Origin: Nocardioides conyzicola
GTDB lineage: Bacteria; Actinomycetota; Actinomycetes; Propionibacteriales; Nocardioidaceae
Length of the DNA stretch: 64,000 bases
Reading direction: 5' to 3'
NCBI RefSeq assembly: GCF_039543825.1
Contig: NZ_BAABKM010000005.1
Coordinates: 372,001 to 436,000 of the forward strand
Made by a program: the position numbers and the translations under genes. Numbering within the stretch: the stretch's first letter is position 1; each line of letters begins with the position of its first letter. The notes beneath the pieces were generated by a model. The model was given only the letters and a program-made list of their open reading frames with translations. It had not been told where the DNA came from and did not search any database. Below, piece after piece: positions 8,844 through 18,027 of the stretch.

Positions 8844-9587
8844 TCAGGCGTCGTCCTCGCCGAGGATCGAGCGCAGGCGCTTGGGCGCCGGCGCCTCGTC
8901 ACCGCCGGAGGCCGGGGCCTCCGAGCCGGTGTTGAGCGACTCGAGCTGCTGGCTGAAGTAGCTCTTCAGCCGGGAGCGGTACTCGCGCTCGAACGACCGC
9001 AGGTTCTCGACCTCGCCGTTGAGCTTGTCGCGCTCCTTCTCGAGATCGCCGAACATCTGCCGGCGACGCTCGGCCGTCTCGGAGTCGAGCATCTGCGCAC
9101 GCGTGCGAGCGTCGGCCTCGAGCCGGTCGGCCTTGGTACGGGACTCCACGTCGAGACGCTCGGACTTGGTCCGGGCCTCGGCGATGATCTTGTCCGCTTC
9201 GTTCTTCGCTTCCTCGACCAGCTCGTCGGCGTTGCGAGTCGCGATCTCGAGCAGTCGCGCAGCCGCGTTGGAGGCCTGCGGGACCGTCTCGACCCGGATC
9301 GTCTCCACCGGCGTCGCAGCGACGACCGGCTCGGGCGTCGGAACCGGCGTGGGCTCCGGCTCGGGCTCGGGCGTCTTCTCGACCACGGGCTGGGGCGCTG
9401 CGGGCGCCGGAGCACCGGACTGCGCGGCGGTGAGCTTCGACCTGAGGTCGTCGTTCTCCTTCGTGAGCCGCGCGAGCTCTGCCTCCACCTCGTCGAGGAA
9501 CTGATCGACCTCACCCATGTCGTAGCCCTCGCGGAGCCGGACGGGAGTAAAGCGCTTGTTGCTCACGTCCTCAGGCGTCAGCGGCAT
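8844..9587 (-). CDS. wag31: DivIVA/Wag31 polar growth and septum-site protein
   Basis: 247 residues. The N-terminal lipid-binding DivIVA domain opens MPLTPEDVSNKRFTP and continues into GYDMGEVDQFLDEVEAEL. A Pro/Glu-rich linker (about 80-115) is followed by a long coiled coil rich in ADxLxxEA repeats. The protein binds negatively curved membrane at poles and septa and directs apical wall growth in actinobacteria. The ATG at 9587 is preferred over the in-frame one at 9599 because GGTGA lies 4 nt before it and homologues start here. It closes the dcw cluster, downstream of yggT. Confidence 0.93.
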   Translation of the reverse strand: MPLTPEDVSNKRFTPVRLREGYDMGEVDQFLDEVEAELARLTKENDDLRSKLTAAQSGAPAPAAPQPVVEKTPEPEPEPTPVPTPEPVVAATPVETIRVETVPQASNAAARLLEIATRNADELVEEAKNEADKIIAEARTKSERLDVESRTKADRLEADARTRAQMLDSETAERRRQMFGDLEKERDKLNGEVENLRSFEREYRSRLKSYFSQQLESLNTGSEAPASGGDEAPAPKRLRSILGEDDA

Positions 9588-9627
9588 GACCTCACCCATT
9601 CATTCTCGTCGAGTAACTGTCCGTCGA

Positions 9628-9633
9628 ACAATA
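9628..9633 (-). promoter_or_regulatory. Probable -10 of wag31 (TATTGT)
   Basis: TATTGT on the minus strand, about 40 bp before the wag31 start, in the 91-bp gap after yggT. It fits TANNNT; no convincing -35. It suggests wag31 can be transcribed on its own as well as from upstream. Confidence 0.4.
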
Positions 9634-9678
9634 GCGCCTGTGCTGGTCACCGAAGCATCCAGCACCGCGCGTCCCAGG

Positions 9679-9972
9679 TCAGCCGAAGAAGATCTGCCGG
9701 TTGACCTGGAGCAGTACATAAGCAGCGATCATCACGATCAGGAAGCTCAGGTCGAGCGTGACGCTACCGATACGCAGCGGCGGGATGACCCGCCGCAGCG
9801 CCTTGATCGGCGGGTCCGTGATCGAGTAGACGACCTCGAGCGCGACCAGCAGGACCCCGCCAGGGGTCCAGGAGCGCGCAAAGATCTGCACCCAGTCCAC
9901 GACGAAGCGGATCCACAGGAGCGCGATAAAGAACCACAGCAGCCCCTCGATGAGGCCTCCGGCAACTTCCAC
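9679..9972 (-). CDS. YggT-family integral membrane protein
   Basis: 97 residues with two hydrophobic segments, at about 5-27 and 75-92, separated by an amphipathic stretch with ITDPPIKALRRVIPP, the motif that marks YggT proteins. Homologues sit between sepF and divIVA in most actinobacteria and cyanobacteria and affect division or nucleoid partitioning, but the molecular role is not known. It starts 12 bp after sepF, so the two are probably cotranscribed. Confidence 0.88.
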   Translation of the reverse strand: MEVAGGLIEGLLWFFIALLWIRFVVDWVQIFARSWTPGGVLLVALEVVYSITDPPIKALRRVIPPLRIGSVTLDLSFLIVMIAAYVLLQVNRQIFFG

Positions 9973-9984
9973 GTACGACGCGTC

Positions 9985-10482
9985 CTAGCTTTGGTTGAAG
10001 AACCCGCCCTCGGCGATGCGCTGCTTGTCCTCGGCAGCGACCGAGACGTTGGGCGGTGAGAGCAGGAAGACCTTGTTGGTGACGCGCTCGATGGTGCCAC
10101 GGGTGGCAAAGACGAGTCCTGCCGCGAAGTCCACCAAGCGCTTGGCGTCAGTGTCGTCCATGTCGGACAGGTTCATGATCACCGGGGTGCCGTCGCGGAA
10201 GTTCTCACCGACCGTGCGCGCCTCGTTGTAGGTGCGCGGGTGCAGCGTCGTGATCCGGGACAGCTCGGCCACGACCCCGACCGGGCCGGGCGTCGTACGC
10301 CGCCGCTCGGACAGGTCGGCGACCGGAGCCGACCGACCCTCCCGCTTCACGGGTCGCGCTGAGACCGGCATCGTCTCCTGGGTGTCGTACTCGCCCTCGT
10401 AGGACCCGTACTCGTCGTCGTACCGACCGGTGTCCTCGAGCAGGCCGAGGTACTCGCCGATCCTGCGCATTCCGCCGCTCAT
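9985..10482 (-). CDS. sepF: Cell division protein SepF
   Basis: 165 residues. A short amphipathic N-terminal helix ([11 protein letters not shown]) that targets the membrane is followed by an acidic linker and the C-terminal SepF fold (about 75-160) with [22 protein letters not shown] and a terminal FLLSPPNV motif. SepF anchors FtsZ to the membrane and binds its C-terminal tail; actinobacteria that lack FtsA and ZipA depend on it. The ATG at 10482 follows GGAGGA with 8-9 nt spacing; an upstream in-frame extension to 10584 overlaps yggS and is rejected. Confidence 0.95.
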   Translation of the reverse strand: MSGGMRRIGEYLGLLEDTGRYDDEYGSYEGEYDTQETMPVSARPVKREGRSAPVADLSERRRTTPGPVGVVAELSRITTLHPRTYNEARTVGENFRDGTPVIMNLSDMDDTDAKRLVDFAAGLVFATRGTIERVTNKVFLLSPPNVSVAAEDKQRIAEGGFFNQS

Positions 10483-10540
10483 GACCTGTGTCCTCCGGTA
10501 CTCCGCACCCGTTGCAGGGCGCACTCTTGGTAGTTGGACC

Positions 10541-11242
10541 CTACTTGAACTGAGGCCTCGAACCGAGAACCGCGGACCCGACACGCACGTGTGTCGCGCC
10601 GGCCCGGACGGCGTGCTCGAGATCGCCGCTCATCCCGGCCGAGAGCCAGGTGGCGTCCGGCCGCTCGGTGAGGAAATCACGCTGGATCGCGGCGAGCCGG
10701 TCGAAGGCCGCCGCGGGCTCCTCCCCGAGGGGAGCGACCGCCATCAGGCCGCGCAGCCGCAGCAGGCCTGCCTCCTCGACCGCGGCCGCGAGCGCCGGCA
10801 GGTCGCCGGGGTCGGCACCGGCCCGGCCGTCGCGTCCGGGCGGGTCGAGGCTGACCTGGAGCAGCACGTCGATGGCGTGCGACCGCGTGTGCGCGCCGGC
10901 CGCGAGCGGACGCACCAGCTTGGCGCGGTCCACGGACTCGACGACGTCGGCGTACGCCGCCACGGCGGCCGCCTTGTTGCTCTGGAGCCCGCCGATGAAG
11001 TGCCAGGCGAGGTCGAGGTCGGCGCACTCGGCGGCCTTGGCCTCGGCCTCCTGGTGGCGGTTCTCCCCCACGTCGGTGACGCCGAGGTCGGCGAGCAGCC
11101 GGACGTCGCTGGCGGGGAAGAACTTGGTCACCACCACCAGCCGGACGTCGTCGTCGGGGCGCCCGGCATCGGCGCAGGCGCCGGCGATCCGCTCCCGGAC
11201 GGTCGCGAGGTTGGCGGCGAGCTCGTCGCGGCGGCCGCTCAC
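10541..11242 (-). CDS. YggS/PROSC-family pyridoxal phosphate homeostasis protein
   Basis: 233 residues forming the alanine-racemase-like PLP barrel. Visible motifs are [12 protein letters not shown] with the PLP lysine (about residue 39), [26 protein letters not shown] and [28 protein letters not shown]. It carries PLP and balances the free B6 pool and amino-acid metabolism; it has no known racemase activity. The GTG at 11242 overlaps the pgeF stop codon (GTGA), indicating coupling. This place between ftsZ and sepF is conserved across Gram-positive bacteria. Confidence 0.92.
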   Translation of the reverse strand: MSGRRDELAANLATVRERIAGACADAGRPDDDVRLVVVTKFFPASDVRLLADLGVTDVGENRHQEAEAKAAECADLDLAWHFIGGLQSNKAAAVAAYADVVESVDRAKLVRPLAAGAHTRSHAIDVLLQVSLDPPGRDGRAGADPGDLPALAAAVEEAGLLRLRGLMAVAPLGEEPAAAFDRLAAIQRDFLTERPDATWLSAGMSGDLEHAVRAGATHVRVGSAVLGSRPQFK

Positions 11243-11925
11243 GGGCTTCTCCACACGACGCCGGCCAGTCTCCCGGCCGCGGCGCCGTCGCGCCGGTAGG
11301 AGTGCAGGGACTCGTCCTCGCGCGTGCAGCCGCCGACCTCGGTCACGGCGACCCCCGCCGCCTCCAGCTGCGCGACGACGCCGGCCCCCAGGTCGAGCGC
11401 CGGCGTGCCCCAGCTCGTGGTCGCGCTGGTCGCGGGCACGACCGCGGCGACCTCGGCGCGCAGCTCCTCCGGCACCTCGTAGCAGGCACCGCAGATGTGC
11501 GGCCCGACCCACGCACGCACCCCGGTCGACCCGAGCGCGCACATGCTGTCGAGCGCAGCGGTCACGACGCCACGGCGTACGCCCTCGCGGCCGGCGTGGA
11601 CGGCCCCGATCAGTCCGTCGTCCGCGACCAGCAGCACCGGGACGCAGTCGGCGGCCCGGGCCAGCAGCGCGACCCCGGGCCGGGCGGTCAGCAGCCCGTC
11701 GGCGTGCGGCCGCTCGTCGCCGGCGTCCTCGACGAGCACCACGTCGGTCCCGTGGACCTGGTGCATGAGGTACGGCGTCGCGCCGGTCGCCGTCGCCACC
11801 TCGGCGAGCGCTGCGTCGCGGGCCGCGGGCTCGGCCAGGTCGCCCAGGTCGAGGCGCCGGTCCGTGAACGCGACCGAGACCGTGCCGGTGGTCACCGGCA
11901 CGGTCTCGCTGAAGAAGAAGGTCAC
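11239..11925 (-). CDS. pgeF: Peptidoglycan editing factor PgeF (multicopper-oxidase-like fold, YfiH family)
   Basis: 228 residues. The metal-binding motifs of the family are visible: [23 protein letters not shown] and [14 protein letters not shown], supplying His, Cys and His ligands, then [13 protein letters not shown]. Family members hydrolyse misincorporated L-Ser from UDP-MurNAc-peptides, and some act as purine nucleoside phosphorylases. The ATG overlaps the ftsZ stop (ATGA) and its own stop overlaps yggS, so ftsZ-pgeF-yggS form one coupled unit. Confidence 0.9.
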   Translation of the reverse strand: MTFFFSETVPVTTGTVSVAFTDRRLDLGDLAEPAARDAALAEVATATGATPYLMHQVHGTDVVLVEDAGDERPHADGLLTARPGVALLARAADCVPVLLVADDGLIGAVHAGREGVRRGVVTAALDSMCALGSTGVRAWVGPHICGACYEVPEELRAEVAAVVPATSATTSWGTPALDLGAGVVAQLEAAGVAVTEVGGCTREDESLHSYRRDGAAAGRLAGVVWRSP

Positions 11926-13091
11926 TTCAGGAAGTCGGGGATGTCCAGGTCGTCGTCGTCGAACTGCACCTGGGTCGGCGCCGGCCGAGGTGCGGACGGC
12001 TGGGCGGCCTGCGGGGTGGAGGACGGGCGCGCCGCCGGGGCGGCGTTGGCCGGGACCGGCGCCTTCTCGGCGGGAGCCGACGCGGGCTTGGGCTCCTGCG
12101 CCGGCGTACGGCGCAGCACGTTGCCCTCGTCGCGACGCTTCGGCATGCCGCCGTCGAAGCCGGCCGCGATGACGGTGACCCGGACCTCGTCGCCGAGCGC
12201 GTCGTCGATGGTGGCACCGAAGATGATGTTGGCCTCGGGGTGCACGGCGTCGGCGACCAGCGCGGCCGCCTCGTTGATCTCGAAGAGGCCGAGGTCGGAG
12301 CCGCCGGCGATCGAGAGCAGCACGCCGTGGGCGCCGTCGATGCTCGCCTCAAGCAGCGGGCTGGAGACGGCCATCTCCGCGGCCTGGACCGAGCGGTCGT
12401 CGCCCCGGGCCGAGCCGATGCCCATCAGTGCCGAGCCGGCGTTGGCCATGACCGACTTGACGTCGGCGAAGTCGAGGTTGATCAGGCCGGGGGTGGTGAT
12501 CAGGTCGGTGATGCCGGAGACACCCTGCAGCAGCACCTGGTCGGCCTGCTTGAAGGCGTCGAGGACCGACACGTTGCGGTCGCTGATCGAGAGCAGGCGG
12601 TCGTTGGGGATCACGATGAGGGTGTCGACCTCCTCGCGGAGCTGCGCGATGCCCTCCTCGGCGGAGTTGGCGCGGCGACGACCCTCGAACGCGAACGGCC
12701 GGGTGACGACGCCGATGGTCAGCGCACCCAGCGACCGCGCGATCCGGGCGACGATCGGGGCGCCACCGGTGCCGGTGCCACCACCCTCGCCCGCGGTCAC
12801 GAACACCATGTCGGCGCCCTTGATGACCTCTTCGATCTCGTCGGAGTGGTCCTCGGCCGCGCGCGCACCCACCTCGGGGTTGGCGCCGGCGCCGAGGCCG
12901 CGGGTGAGCTCGCGACCGATGTCGAGCTTGACGTCGGCGTCGCTCATGAGGAGTGCCTGCGCGTCGGTGTTGATCGCGATGAACTCGACGCCCTTGAGTC
13001 CGACCTCGATCATCCGGTTGACGGCGTTGACACCACCACCACCGATACCGACGACCTTGATGATGGCCAGGTAGTTCTGTGCTGCTGCCAC
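11922..13091 (-). CDS. ftsZ: Cell division GTPase FtsZ
   Basis: 389 residues. The N-terminal GTPase domain has [15 protein letters not shown] and the tubulin signature [10 protein letters not shown] (about residues 102-111); the T7 loop [11 protein letters not shown] (about residue 205) completes the active site between subunits. A Pro/Ala-rich linker leads to the C-terminal tail [10 protein letters not shown], the binding site for SepF and FtsW in actinobacteria. The GTG at 13091 is the start because similarity begins at [14 protein letters not shown]; a long in-frame extension upstream covers a palindrome-rich intergenic region. Polymerises into the Z-ring. Confidence 0.99.
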   Translation of the reverse strand: MAAAQNYLAIIKVVGIGGGGVNAVNRMIEVGLKGVEFIAINTDAQALLMSDADVKLDIGRELTRGLGAGANPEVGARAAEDHSDEIEEVIKGADMVFVTAGEGGGTGTGGAPIVARIARSLGALTIGVVTRPFAFEGRRRANSAEEGIAQLREEVDTLIVIPNDRLLSISDRNVSVLDAFKQADQVLLQGVSGITDLITTPGLINLDFADVKSVMANAGSALMGIGSARGDDRSVQAAEMAVSSPLLEASIDGAHGVLLSIAGGSDLGLFEINEAAALVADAVHPEANIIFGATIDDALGDEVRVTVIAAGFDGGMPKRRDEGNVLRRTPAQEPKPASAPAEKAPVPANAAPAARPSSTPQAAQPSAPRPAPTQVQFDDDDLDIPDFLK

Positions 13092-13191
13092 GGCGACTTC
13101 GCCTCTCGCTGCTCGATGGATGCTGCTGGTCGTGTGCTGCTGTCCGGTGCTGCTGCCCGGGGAAGCTGGTCCGGCGTGTCCCTCAACTCTG

Positions 13192-13222
13192 ACCCTCAGC
13201 CTGAGGGTTATAGTTATGTCAA
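13192..13222 (-). promoter_or_regulatory. Likely ftsZ promoter/operator region with 8-bp inverted repeat
   Basis: On the minus strand a perfect TTGACA (13222-13217) and a TATAAC (13212-13207) lie close together and are followed by an inverted repeat, ACCCTCAG and CTGAGGGT, separated by one base (13192-13208). The AT-rich patch stands out in this GC-rich gap. The two hexamers are only 4 bp apart, so they belong to different promoters or one is chance. Confidence 0.5.
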
Positions 13223-13298
13223 CCTCGCCGTGGTCACGACAGTAGGCACCGGCGGCACCCAGATCGTGGCGACACGCCCACGTCCGACGGGGTTGTCG

Positions 13299-13374
13299 GG
13301 TGAATCCCGCACGACACGCCGATCGACCCCGGCGTGTCGCGCGGGTTTCACCGGGCAGCCGGTGAAACCCGCGC
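13299..13374. repeat. Three-armed palindromic element between ftsQ and ftsZ
   Basis: Arm 1 (13299-13320) pairs with arm 2 (13331-13352) over 22 bp with two mismatches. Part of arm 2 (13339-13354) also pairs perfectly over 16 bp with arm 3 (13359-13374) across a 4-nt loop, GCAG. The two hairpins cannot form together. The second hairpin shares the core GTTTCAYCGG-N4-CCGRTGAAAC with the palindrome at 51016-51047. The rest of the 287-bp gap between ftsQ and ftsZ holds the promoter region annotated separately. Confidence 0.8.
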
Positions 13375-13378
13375 TCCC

Positions 13379-14191
13379 CTACGGCTTCGTCGTCGGCTGC
13401 CCGGGCACGCTGACGTCGTAGTGCTGGGCCTTGACGGCGGTGAGCAGGTCGGCGAGGACGGCGGCCTTCTGCTCGGACTCCTCCGCGCTCCCCCACTCGA
13501 CCTCGCGGCCGTCGCGCAGCTCGAGGGAGATCTCGTCGATGGTCTTGACGTCGACGTGGTCGACCTTGACGGCGAGGCTCTTGGGGAGCGTGGCGACGAC
13601 CAGCGCCCCCTCGCGCAGCGCCTCGGTGCCGGTGTTGGCGGAGGTCGTCACCCGGGGCAGGTCGGCGGGCGCCCTGGCGTAGTCACGGAAGACGACGCCC
13701 TCGGCGTCCATGCCGCGCAGCTGGTCGCCGATCTGGACGACGGCCACCGGCTCGCGCTCGACGATCGCGATCCGGACCTTGTCCGGCCACTGCCGGGTCA
13801 CGTCGGCGGACTTCACGGCCGCCAGCGACTCCACGCGCGTGCGGATCCGGTCCAGGTCGACGCGGGCGAGCGGGTCACCCTCCGGTACGGCGGCGGCGCG
13901 CTCGATCTCCGCGGGACGCAGGTGCTCGGTGCCGGTGATCTGGACGCCCTGCACCGCCAGGAAGGAGGAGAAGAAGACCAGCCAGATGCCGCCCACCAGC
14001 AGGCCGACGAGAAGCGCCACGGCCAGGACCGGCTTCCAGGCCAGCCAGCGGCGGGCCCACTGACGGCGCGCGAACCGGCGCCGGCTGCGCAGCACGGCCG
14101 GGTCGGGAGCGGGCACGTCGTGGTCGGGGGCGAGCGCGTCGAAGCCCTGGGTCGCGTCGGGGTCGCCCGACTGCGTGGTCCGTCTAGCCAT
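13379..14191 (-). CDS. ftsQ: Cell division protein FtsQ (POTRA-domain divisome protein)
   Basis: 270 residues. A basic cytoplasmic region of about 50 residues is followed by one TM helix (about 53-75, [19 protein letters not shown]), a POTRA domain starting [17 protein letters not shown], and the FtsQ/DivIB domain with [17 protein letters not shown]. It links FtsZ-associated proteins to the septal synthase as part of FtsQLB. The ATG at 14191 overlaps murC by 8 bp and has GGTGGG 7 nt upstream, which favours it over an in-frame GTG at 14203. Confidence 0.95.
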   Translation of the reverse strand: MARRTTQSGDPDATQGFDALAPDHDVPAPDPAVLRSRRRFARRQWARRWLAWKPVLAVALLVGLLVGGIWLVFFSSFLAVQGVQITGTEHLRPAEIERAAAVPEGDPLARVDLDRIRTRVESLAAVKSADVTRQWPDKVRIAIVEREPVAVVQIGDQLRGMDAEGVVFRDYARAPADLPRVTTSANTGTEALREGALVVATLPKSLAVKVDHVDVKTIDEISLELRDGREVEWGSAEESEQKAAVLADLLTAVKAQHYDVSVPGQPTTKP

Positions 14192-15539
14192 CGGCAGACC
14201 CACCGGCGAGCAGGTCCAGCACCCGCGGGGCGATCTCGGTGACGGTCCCTGCGCCGAGGGTCAGGACCAGGTCGCCCGGGCGGGCGCGGGCGACCAGCTC
14301 GCCGGCGACCGCGTCGAAGTCCGCGACGAACGCCACCCGCTCCGCAGGGAGAGGTACGGCGTCGGCGACCAGCGCGCCGGTCACGGCCGGGTCGGCGTCC
14401 TCGCGCGCGAGGTAGACGTCGAGGACGACCACCTCGTCGGCCGCGCCGAGCGCCTCGCCCATCGCCGTGCCGAAGATGCGGGTGCGGGAGACCAGGTGGG
14501 GCTGGAAGGCGACGACCACGCGGCCCTCCCCCGCGACCGCGCGGGCCGCGGCCAGGTCGCCGGCGATCTCGGTGGGGTGGTGTGCGTAGCTGTCGTAGAC
14601 ACGCACCCCTCCGACCTCGCCCTTGCGCTCCATCCGGCGCTTGGTGCCGGTGTAGGACACCAGGCCGCGGACCAGGTCGTCCTCGGCGAAGCCCAGCTCG
14701 CGCCCGGCGGCCAGCGCGGCGAGCGCGTCGGCCAGGTAGTGCTCCCCCGGCGACCACAGCGTGACGCCGGCCAGCGCACCCGGCTCGCGCGCGGAGACCG
14801 TGACGACCCGGCGCCCGGCCGCCCGGTGCCGCTCGGCCAAGGCCGCGGCACCCGGGTCGTCGACCACGCACACCAGGAAGCCGTCGGGGTCGAGGGTGTC
14901 GGCGAACTCGTCGAAGGCCGCGACGTACGCCGCCTCCGTGCCCCAGTTGTCCAGGTGGTCGGCCTCGACGTTGGTGACGATCGCGGCGTACGGCGAGTAG
15001 TGCAGGAAGGCGCCGTCGCTCTCGTCGGCCTCGGCCACGAAGAGGTCACCGGAGCCCGCTGCCGCGTTGACCCCGGTCGCCGCGAGATCGCCACCGATGG
15101 CGTACGTCGGGTCGGCGCCGGCCGCCTGCAGCGCGATCGTGAGGAGGGAGGTCGTCGTCGTCTTGCCGTGGGTGCCCGCCACGGCCATCACCCGGCGGTC
15201 GGCCATCACCGCGGCGAGCGCGGCCGAGCGCGGCAGGATGCGGAGGCCCTGGTGGACGGCCTCGACGTACTCGGGGTTGTCCTCGCGCACAGCGGTGGAC
15301 ACGACGAGCGTGTCGACGTCGTGCACCTGGTCGGCCGCGTGGCCGAGGTGGACGGTCGCGCCGAGGTCGCGCAGGGCCTGCAGCGTCGGGGAGTCCGTGC
15401 CGTCGCTGCCGCTGACGGCGACGCCGCGGGCGAGCATGATCCGGGCGATGCCGGAGAGCCCCGCGCCGCCGATGCCGACGAAGTGCACGCGGCCGAGCTG
15501 CCCGACGGGCAGCAGCTCATCCGGGACGGGCACCTTCAC
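14184..15539 (-). CDS. murC: UDP-N-acetylmuramate--L-alanine ligase
   Basis: 451 residues, family-typical. The Rossmann domain begins RVHFVGIGGAGLSGIARIM; the ATP site is intact as AVAGTHGKTTTTSLL (contrast the MurD-like gene in this cluster), and EADESDGAFLHYSP, NVEADHLDNWG and DSYAHHPTEI follow in order. It adds L-Ala to UDP-MurNAc in the cytoplasm. The GTG at 15539 overlaps the murG TGA (GTGA), deciding the start. It lies downstream of murG and upstream of ftsQ, with overlaps on both sides. Confidence 0.98.
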   Translation of the reverse strand: MKVPVPDELLPVGQLGRVHFVGIGGAGLSGIARIMLARGVAVSGSDGTDSPTLQALRDLGATVHLGHAADQVHDVDTLVVSTAVREDNPEYVEAVHQGLRILPRSAALAAVMADRRVMAVAGTHGKTTTTSLLTIALQAAGADPTYAIGGDLAATGVNAAAGSGDLFVAEADESDGAFLHYSPYAAIVTNVEADHLDNWGTEAAYVAAFDEFADTLDPDGFLVCVVDDPGAAALAERHRAAGRRVVTVSAREPGALAGVTLWSPGEHYLADALAALAAGRELGFAEDDLVRGLVSYTGTKRRMERKGEVGGVRVYDSYAHHPTEIAGDLAAARAVAGEGRVVVAFQPHLVSRTRIFGTAMGEALGAADEVVVLDVYLAREDADPAVTGALVADAVPLPAERVAFVADFDAVAGELVARARPGDLVLTLGAGTVTEIAPRVLDLLAGGSADG

Positions 15540-16621
15540 GGGCGCGCCGCCTCGAACACCATCCGGGCCAGCTTCTCGTCGGCGTCGCGCGGGACCAGCG
15601 CCGAGGCGGCGGCGCCCATCGCGGCCAGCCGCTCGGGGTCGGTGGCCAGCGCCGGCACGGTCCGCGCGACCCAGTCGGCGGTGAGGTCGGCGTCGGTCAC
15701 CAGGAGCGCGCCGCCGGCCTCGACGATCGGCCGGGCGTTCTGGCGCTGCTCGCCGTTGCCGATCGGCAGCGGCACGAAGATCGCCGGGAGGCCGACGGCC
15801 GCGGCCTCGGTCACGCTGCTCGCGCCGGCGCGGCACACCACGAGGTCGGCGGCGGCGTAGGCGAGGTCCATCCGGTCGACGAAGTTGACGACGACGTACG
15901 GGACGTCGCCCGTCTCGGGTGCGGCGTCGCCCTGCGGGCCGACCACGTGCAGCACCTGCACCCCCGCCGCCGCCAGGGCGGCGGCAGCGCCGGAGACCGA
16001 CTGGTTGAGCTTGCGAGCTCCCTGCGAGCCACCGGTGACCAGCAGCGTCGGCCGGTCCGGGTCCAGGCCGAAGAACTCCCGCGCCTCGGCCCTCAACGCC
16101 GCCCGGTCGAGGCCCGAGATCATCGTCCGGATCGGCAGGCCGACGTACTCCGCCTTCGGCAGCGGGGTGTCGGGGAAGCTCACCGCGACGCGCTGCGCCA
16201 CCCGGGCGCCCGCCTTGTTGGCCAGGCCCGGGACAGCGTTCTGCTCGTGCACCAGGAGCGGCAGCTTGCGGCGCCGGGCCGCGAGGTAGGCCGGCATCGA
16301 GACGTAGCCGCCGTAGCCGACCACGACGTCGGGCCGGACCCGGTCGAAGACCGCGAGCGTCTCCGTGACGGCCGCCCGGAGCCGCAGCGGCACCTTGAAG
16401 AAGTCGGCGTTGGGCTTGCGCGGCAGCGGGACCGGCGGGATCAGCTCGAGCGGGTAGCCCGCCTCGGGGACCACCCTGTTCTCGAGGCCGCGGGGCGTGC
16501 CGAGACAGGTGATCTCGACCTCGATGCCGAGGTCCGGGGCGAGCCGTCGGATCGCGTCGGCGGTGGCGAGCAGGGGCGAGGTGTGTCCGGCGGTGCCACC
16601 GCCGGCGAGGAGTACGCGCAT
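15536..16621 (-). CDS. murG: Lipid II synthase MurG (undecaprenyl-PP-MurNAc-peptide GlcNAc transferase)
   Basis: 361 residues. The GT28 N-terminal domain begins MRVLLAGGGTAGHTSPLLA (glycine-rich loop 1) and contains VGYGGYVSMPAYLA and LVHEQNAVPGLANK. The C-terminal UDP-GlcNAc domain has VTGGSQGARKLN and VCRAGASSVTEAAAVGLPAIFVPLP. It converts lipid I to lipid II at the inner face of the membrane. It starts 11 bp after ftsW and overlaps murC. Confidence 0.98.
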   Translation of the reverse strand: MRVLLAGGGTAGHTSPLLATADAIRRLAPDLGIEVEITCLGTPRGLENRVVPEAGYPLELIPPVPLPRKPNADFFKVPLRLRAAVTETLAVFDRVRPDVVVGYGGYVSMPAYLAARRRKLPLLVHEQNAVPGLANKAGARVAQRVAVSFPDTPLPKAEYVGLPIRTMISGLDRAALRAEAREFFGLDPDRPTLLVTGGSQGARKLNQSVSGAAAALAAAGVQVLHVVGPQGDAAPETGDVPYVVVNFVDRMDLAYAAADLVVCRAGASSVTEAAAVGLPAIFVPLPIGNGEQRQNARPIVEAGGALLVTDADLTADWVARTVPALATDPERLAAMGAAASALVPRDADEKLARMVFEAARP

Positions 16622-16632
16622 CGCGGACAAGA

Positions 16633-17895
16633 CTAGTGAGCGGACCGACCGGCCGAGAGGCCGGCCGACCGGGCCTTCTTGCGCTGGGCCAGCGCGCGGG
16701 CGGCCTCCGGCTCGCGGCGGGCGAAGCCGATCAGCAGGCCGAGCGCGACCAGCGACGGCACGAGCGCGGAGCCGCCGTACGAGACCAGCGGCAGCGGGAT
16801 GCCGATGACGGGCAGCAGGGTGAGCACCATGCCGACGTTGAGGATCATCTGGCCGAGCAGCCAGGCCACGATGCCGAAGGTCAGGTAGCGCACGAACGGG
16901 TCGACCGTGTGGGTCGCGACGCGGATCGCGGCGTACGCGATCGTCAGGAAGAGGCCGATCACGAGCAGGGTGCCGACCAGGCCGAGCTCCTCGCCGAGCA
17001 CGGCGAAGATGAAGTCGGTGTGGGCCTCGGGCAGGTCGCCCCACTTCTGCTGGCTGGCGCCGATGCCCTGCCCGAAGACGCCGCCGGACGAGAGCGCGTA
17101 GAGACCGTGGGCCGGCTGCCAGCCGGCGTGCTCGAAGTCCTTGAACGGGTCGGTGAAGGTCTTCATCCGGTCGAGGCGGTGCTGGCTGGTCGTCGCGAGG
17201 TAGAGCGCCACGACGCCGCTGATCACCAGGGCCGTGGTGAACAGCCGGCCGGGCGCGCCGACCACCCACAGCATCGCGAGCAGGATCGCGACGATGACCA
17301 GGGCGGTGCCGAGGTCCTTGCCGAGCATCACCAGCACGATCACCAGCCCGATCCCCAGCACCACCGGGAAGAACAGCTCGTGCATGCTGTGGAGCCGCTT
17401 CTCCTTGCGGGCGTAGATGTGCGCGGACCACAGCACGATCGCGAGCTTGGCCACCTCGGCGGGCTGGATCTGGACCGGGCCCAGCCCGAGCCAGTTGGTG
17501 TTGCCGTTGACCTCGACGCCGAGGCCGGGCACCCGGATCAGCGCGAGCAGCACGATCGCGAGCAGGATCGCCGGCCACGCGAACCGGCGGACGACGCCCA
17601 GCGGCAGCCGCGAGGCCACCCAGGCGCACGGGATGCCGATCGCGACCCACATCAGCTGGCGGGTGACGACGGCGTAGGAGTTGCCGTCGTTCTTCTCGTA
17701 CGAGTACACGCTGGACGCGCTGAGCACCATGATCAGGCCGATGGTGAGCAGCAGCGCGGAGGTGCCGAGCAGCAGGTAGTAGGCCGTGAGCGGCCGGTCG
17801 AGCGCGTCGCGGGCGACGGCGTACCAGTGCCGGATCGCCGACGGGCGCCGGTCGGTCCGGTGAGGTGCGTCGTCGAGGGGGTTCGCGGTGGTCAT
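16633..17895 (-). CDS. ftsW: Septal SEDS glycosyltransferase FtsW
   Basis: 420 residues with about ten TM helices. SEDS hallmarks are present: NTNWLGLGPVQIQPAEVAKL, VMLGKDLGTALV, KTFTDPFKD and the late GIPLPLVSYGGSALV motif. It polymerises lipid II with the cognate transpeptidase FtsI, encoded upstream in the same cluster. The C-terminal tail is long and basic (RKKARSAGLSAGRSAH), as in actinobacterial FtsW that contacts FtsZ. The ATG at 17895 is about 130 bp after the stop of the degenerate murD. Confidence 0.97.
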   Translation of the reverse strand: MTTANPLDDAPHRTDRRPSAIRHWYAVARDALDRPLTAYYLLLGTSALLLTIGLIMVLSASSVYSYEKNDGNSYAVVTRQLMWVAIGIPCAWVASRLPLGVVRRFAWPAILLAIVLLALIRVPGLGVEVNGNTNWLGLGPVQIQPAEVAKLAIVLWSAHIYARKEKRLHSMHELFFPVVLGIGLVIVLVMLGKDLGTALVIVAILLAMLWVVGAPGRLFTTALVISGVVALYLATTSQHRLDRMKTFTDPFKDFEHAGWQPAHGLYALSSGGVFGQGIGASQQKWGDLPEAHTDFIFAVLGEELGLVGTLLVIGLFLTIAYAAIRVATHTVDPFVRYLTFGIVAWLLGQMILNVGMVLTLLPVIGIPLPLVSYGGSALVPSLVALGLLIGFARREPEAARALAQRKKARSAGLSAGRSAH

Positions 17896-18027
17896 CGCGG
17901 TCCCTCCCGGTCGGTGGCTAGGCGGCTACGGCGTACGGCGTCGGCGCAGTCGGCTCCAGTCTCGTCCGCGAGGAGCGCCAGGCCGGGAACATCCAGGGGC
18001 GTGTCGCGAAAGCGACGGGATCGACGT
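17896..18027 (-). other. 132-bp gap where the murD C-terminal domain would be
   Basis: In other actinobacteria murD runs almost into ftsW. Here about 400-450 bp that would encode the C-terminal ligase domain are missing, and none of the three minus-strand frames of this gap shows motifs of that domain (such as DDSKATNPHA). I see no hairpin or clear promoter. It may be a deletion scar. Confidence 0.55.
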
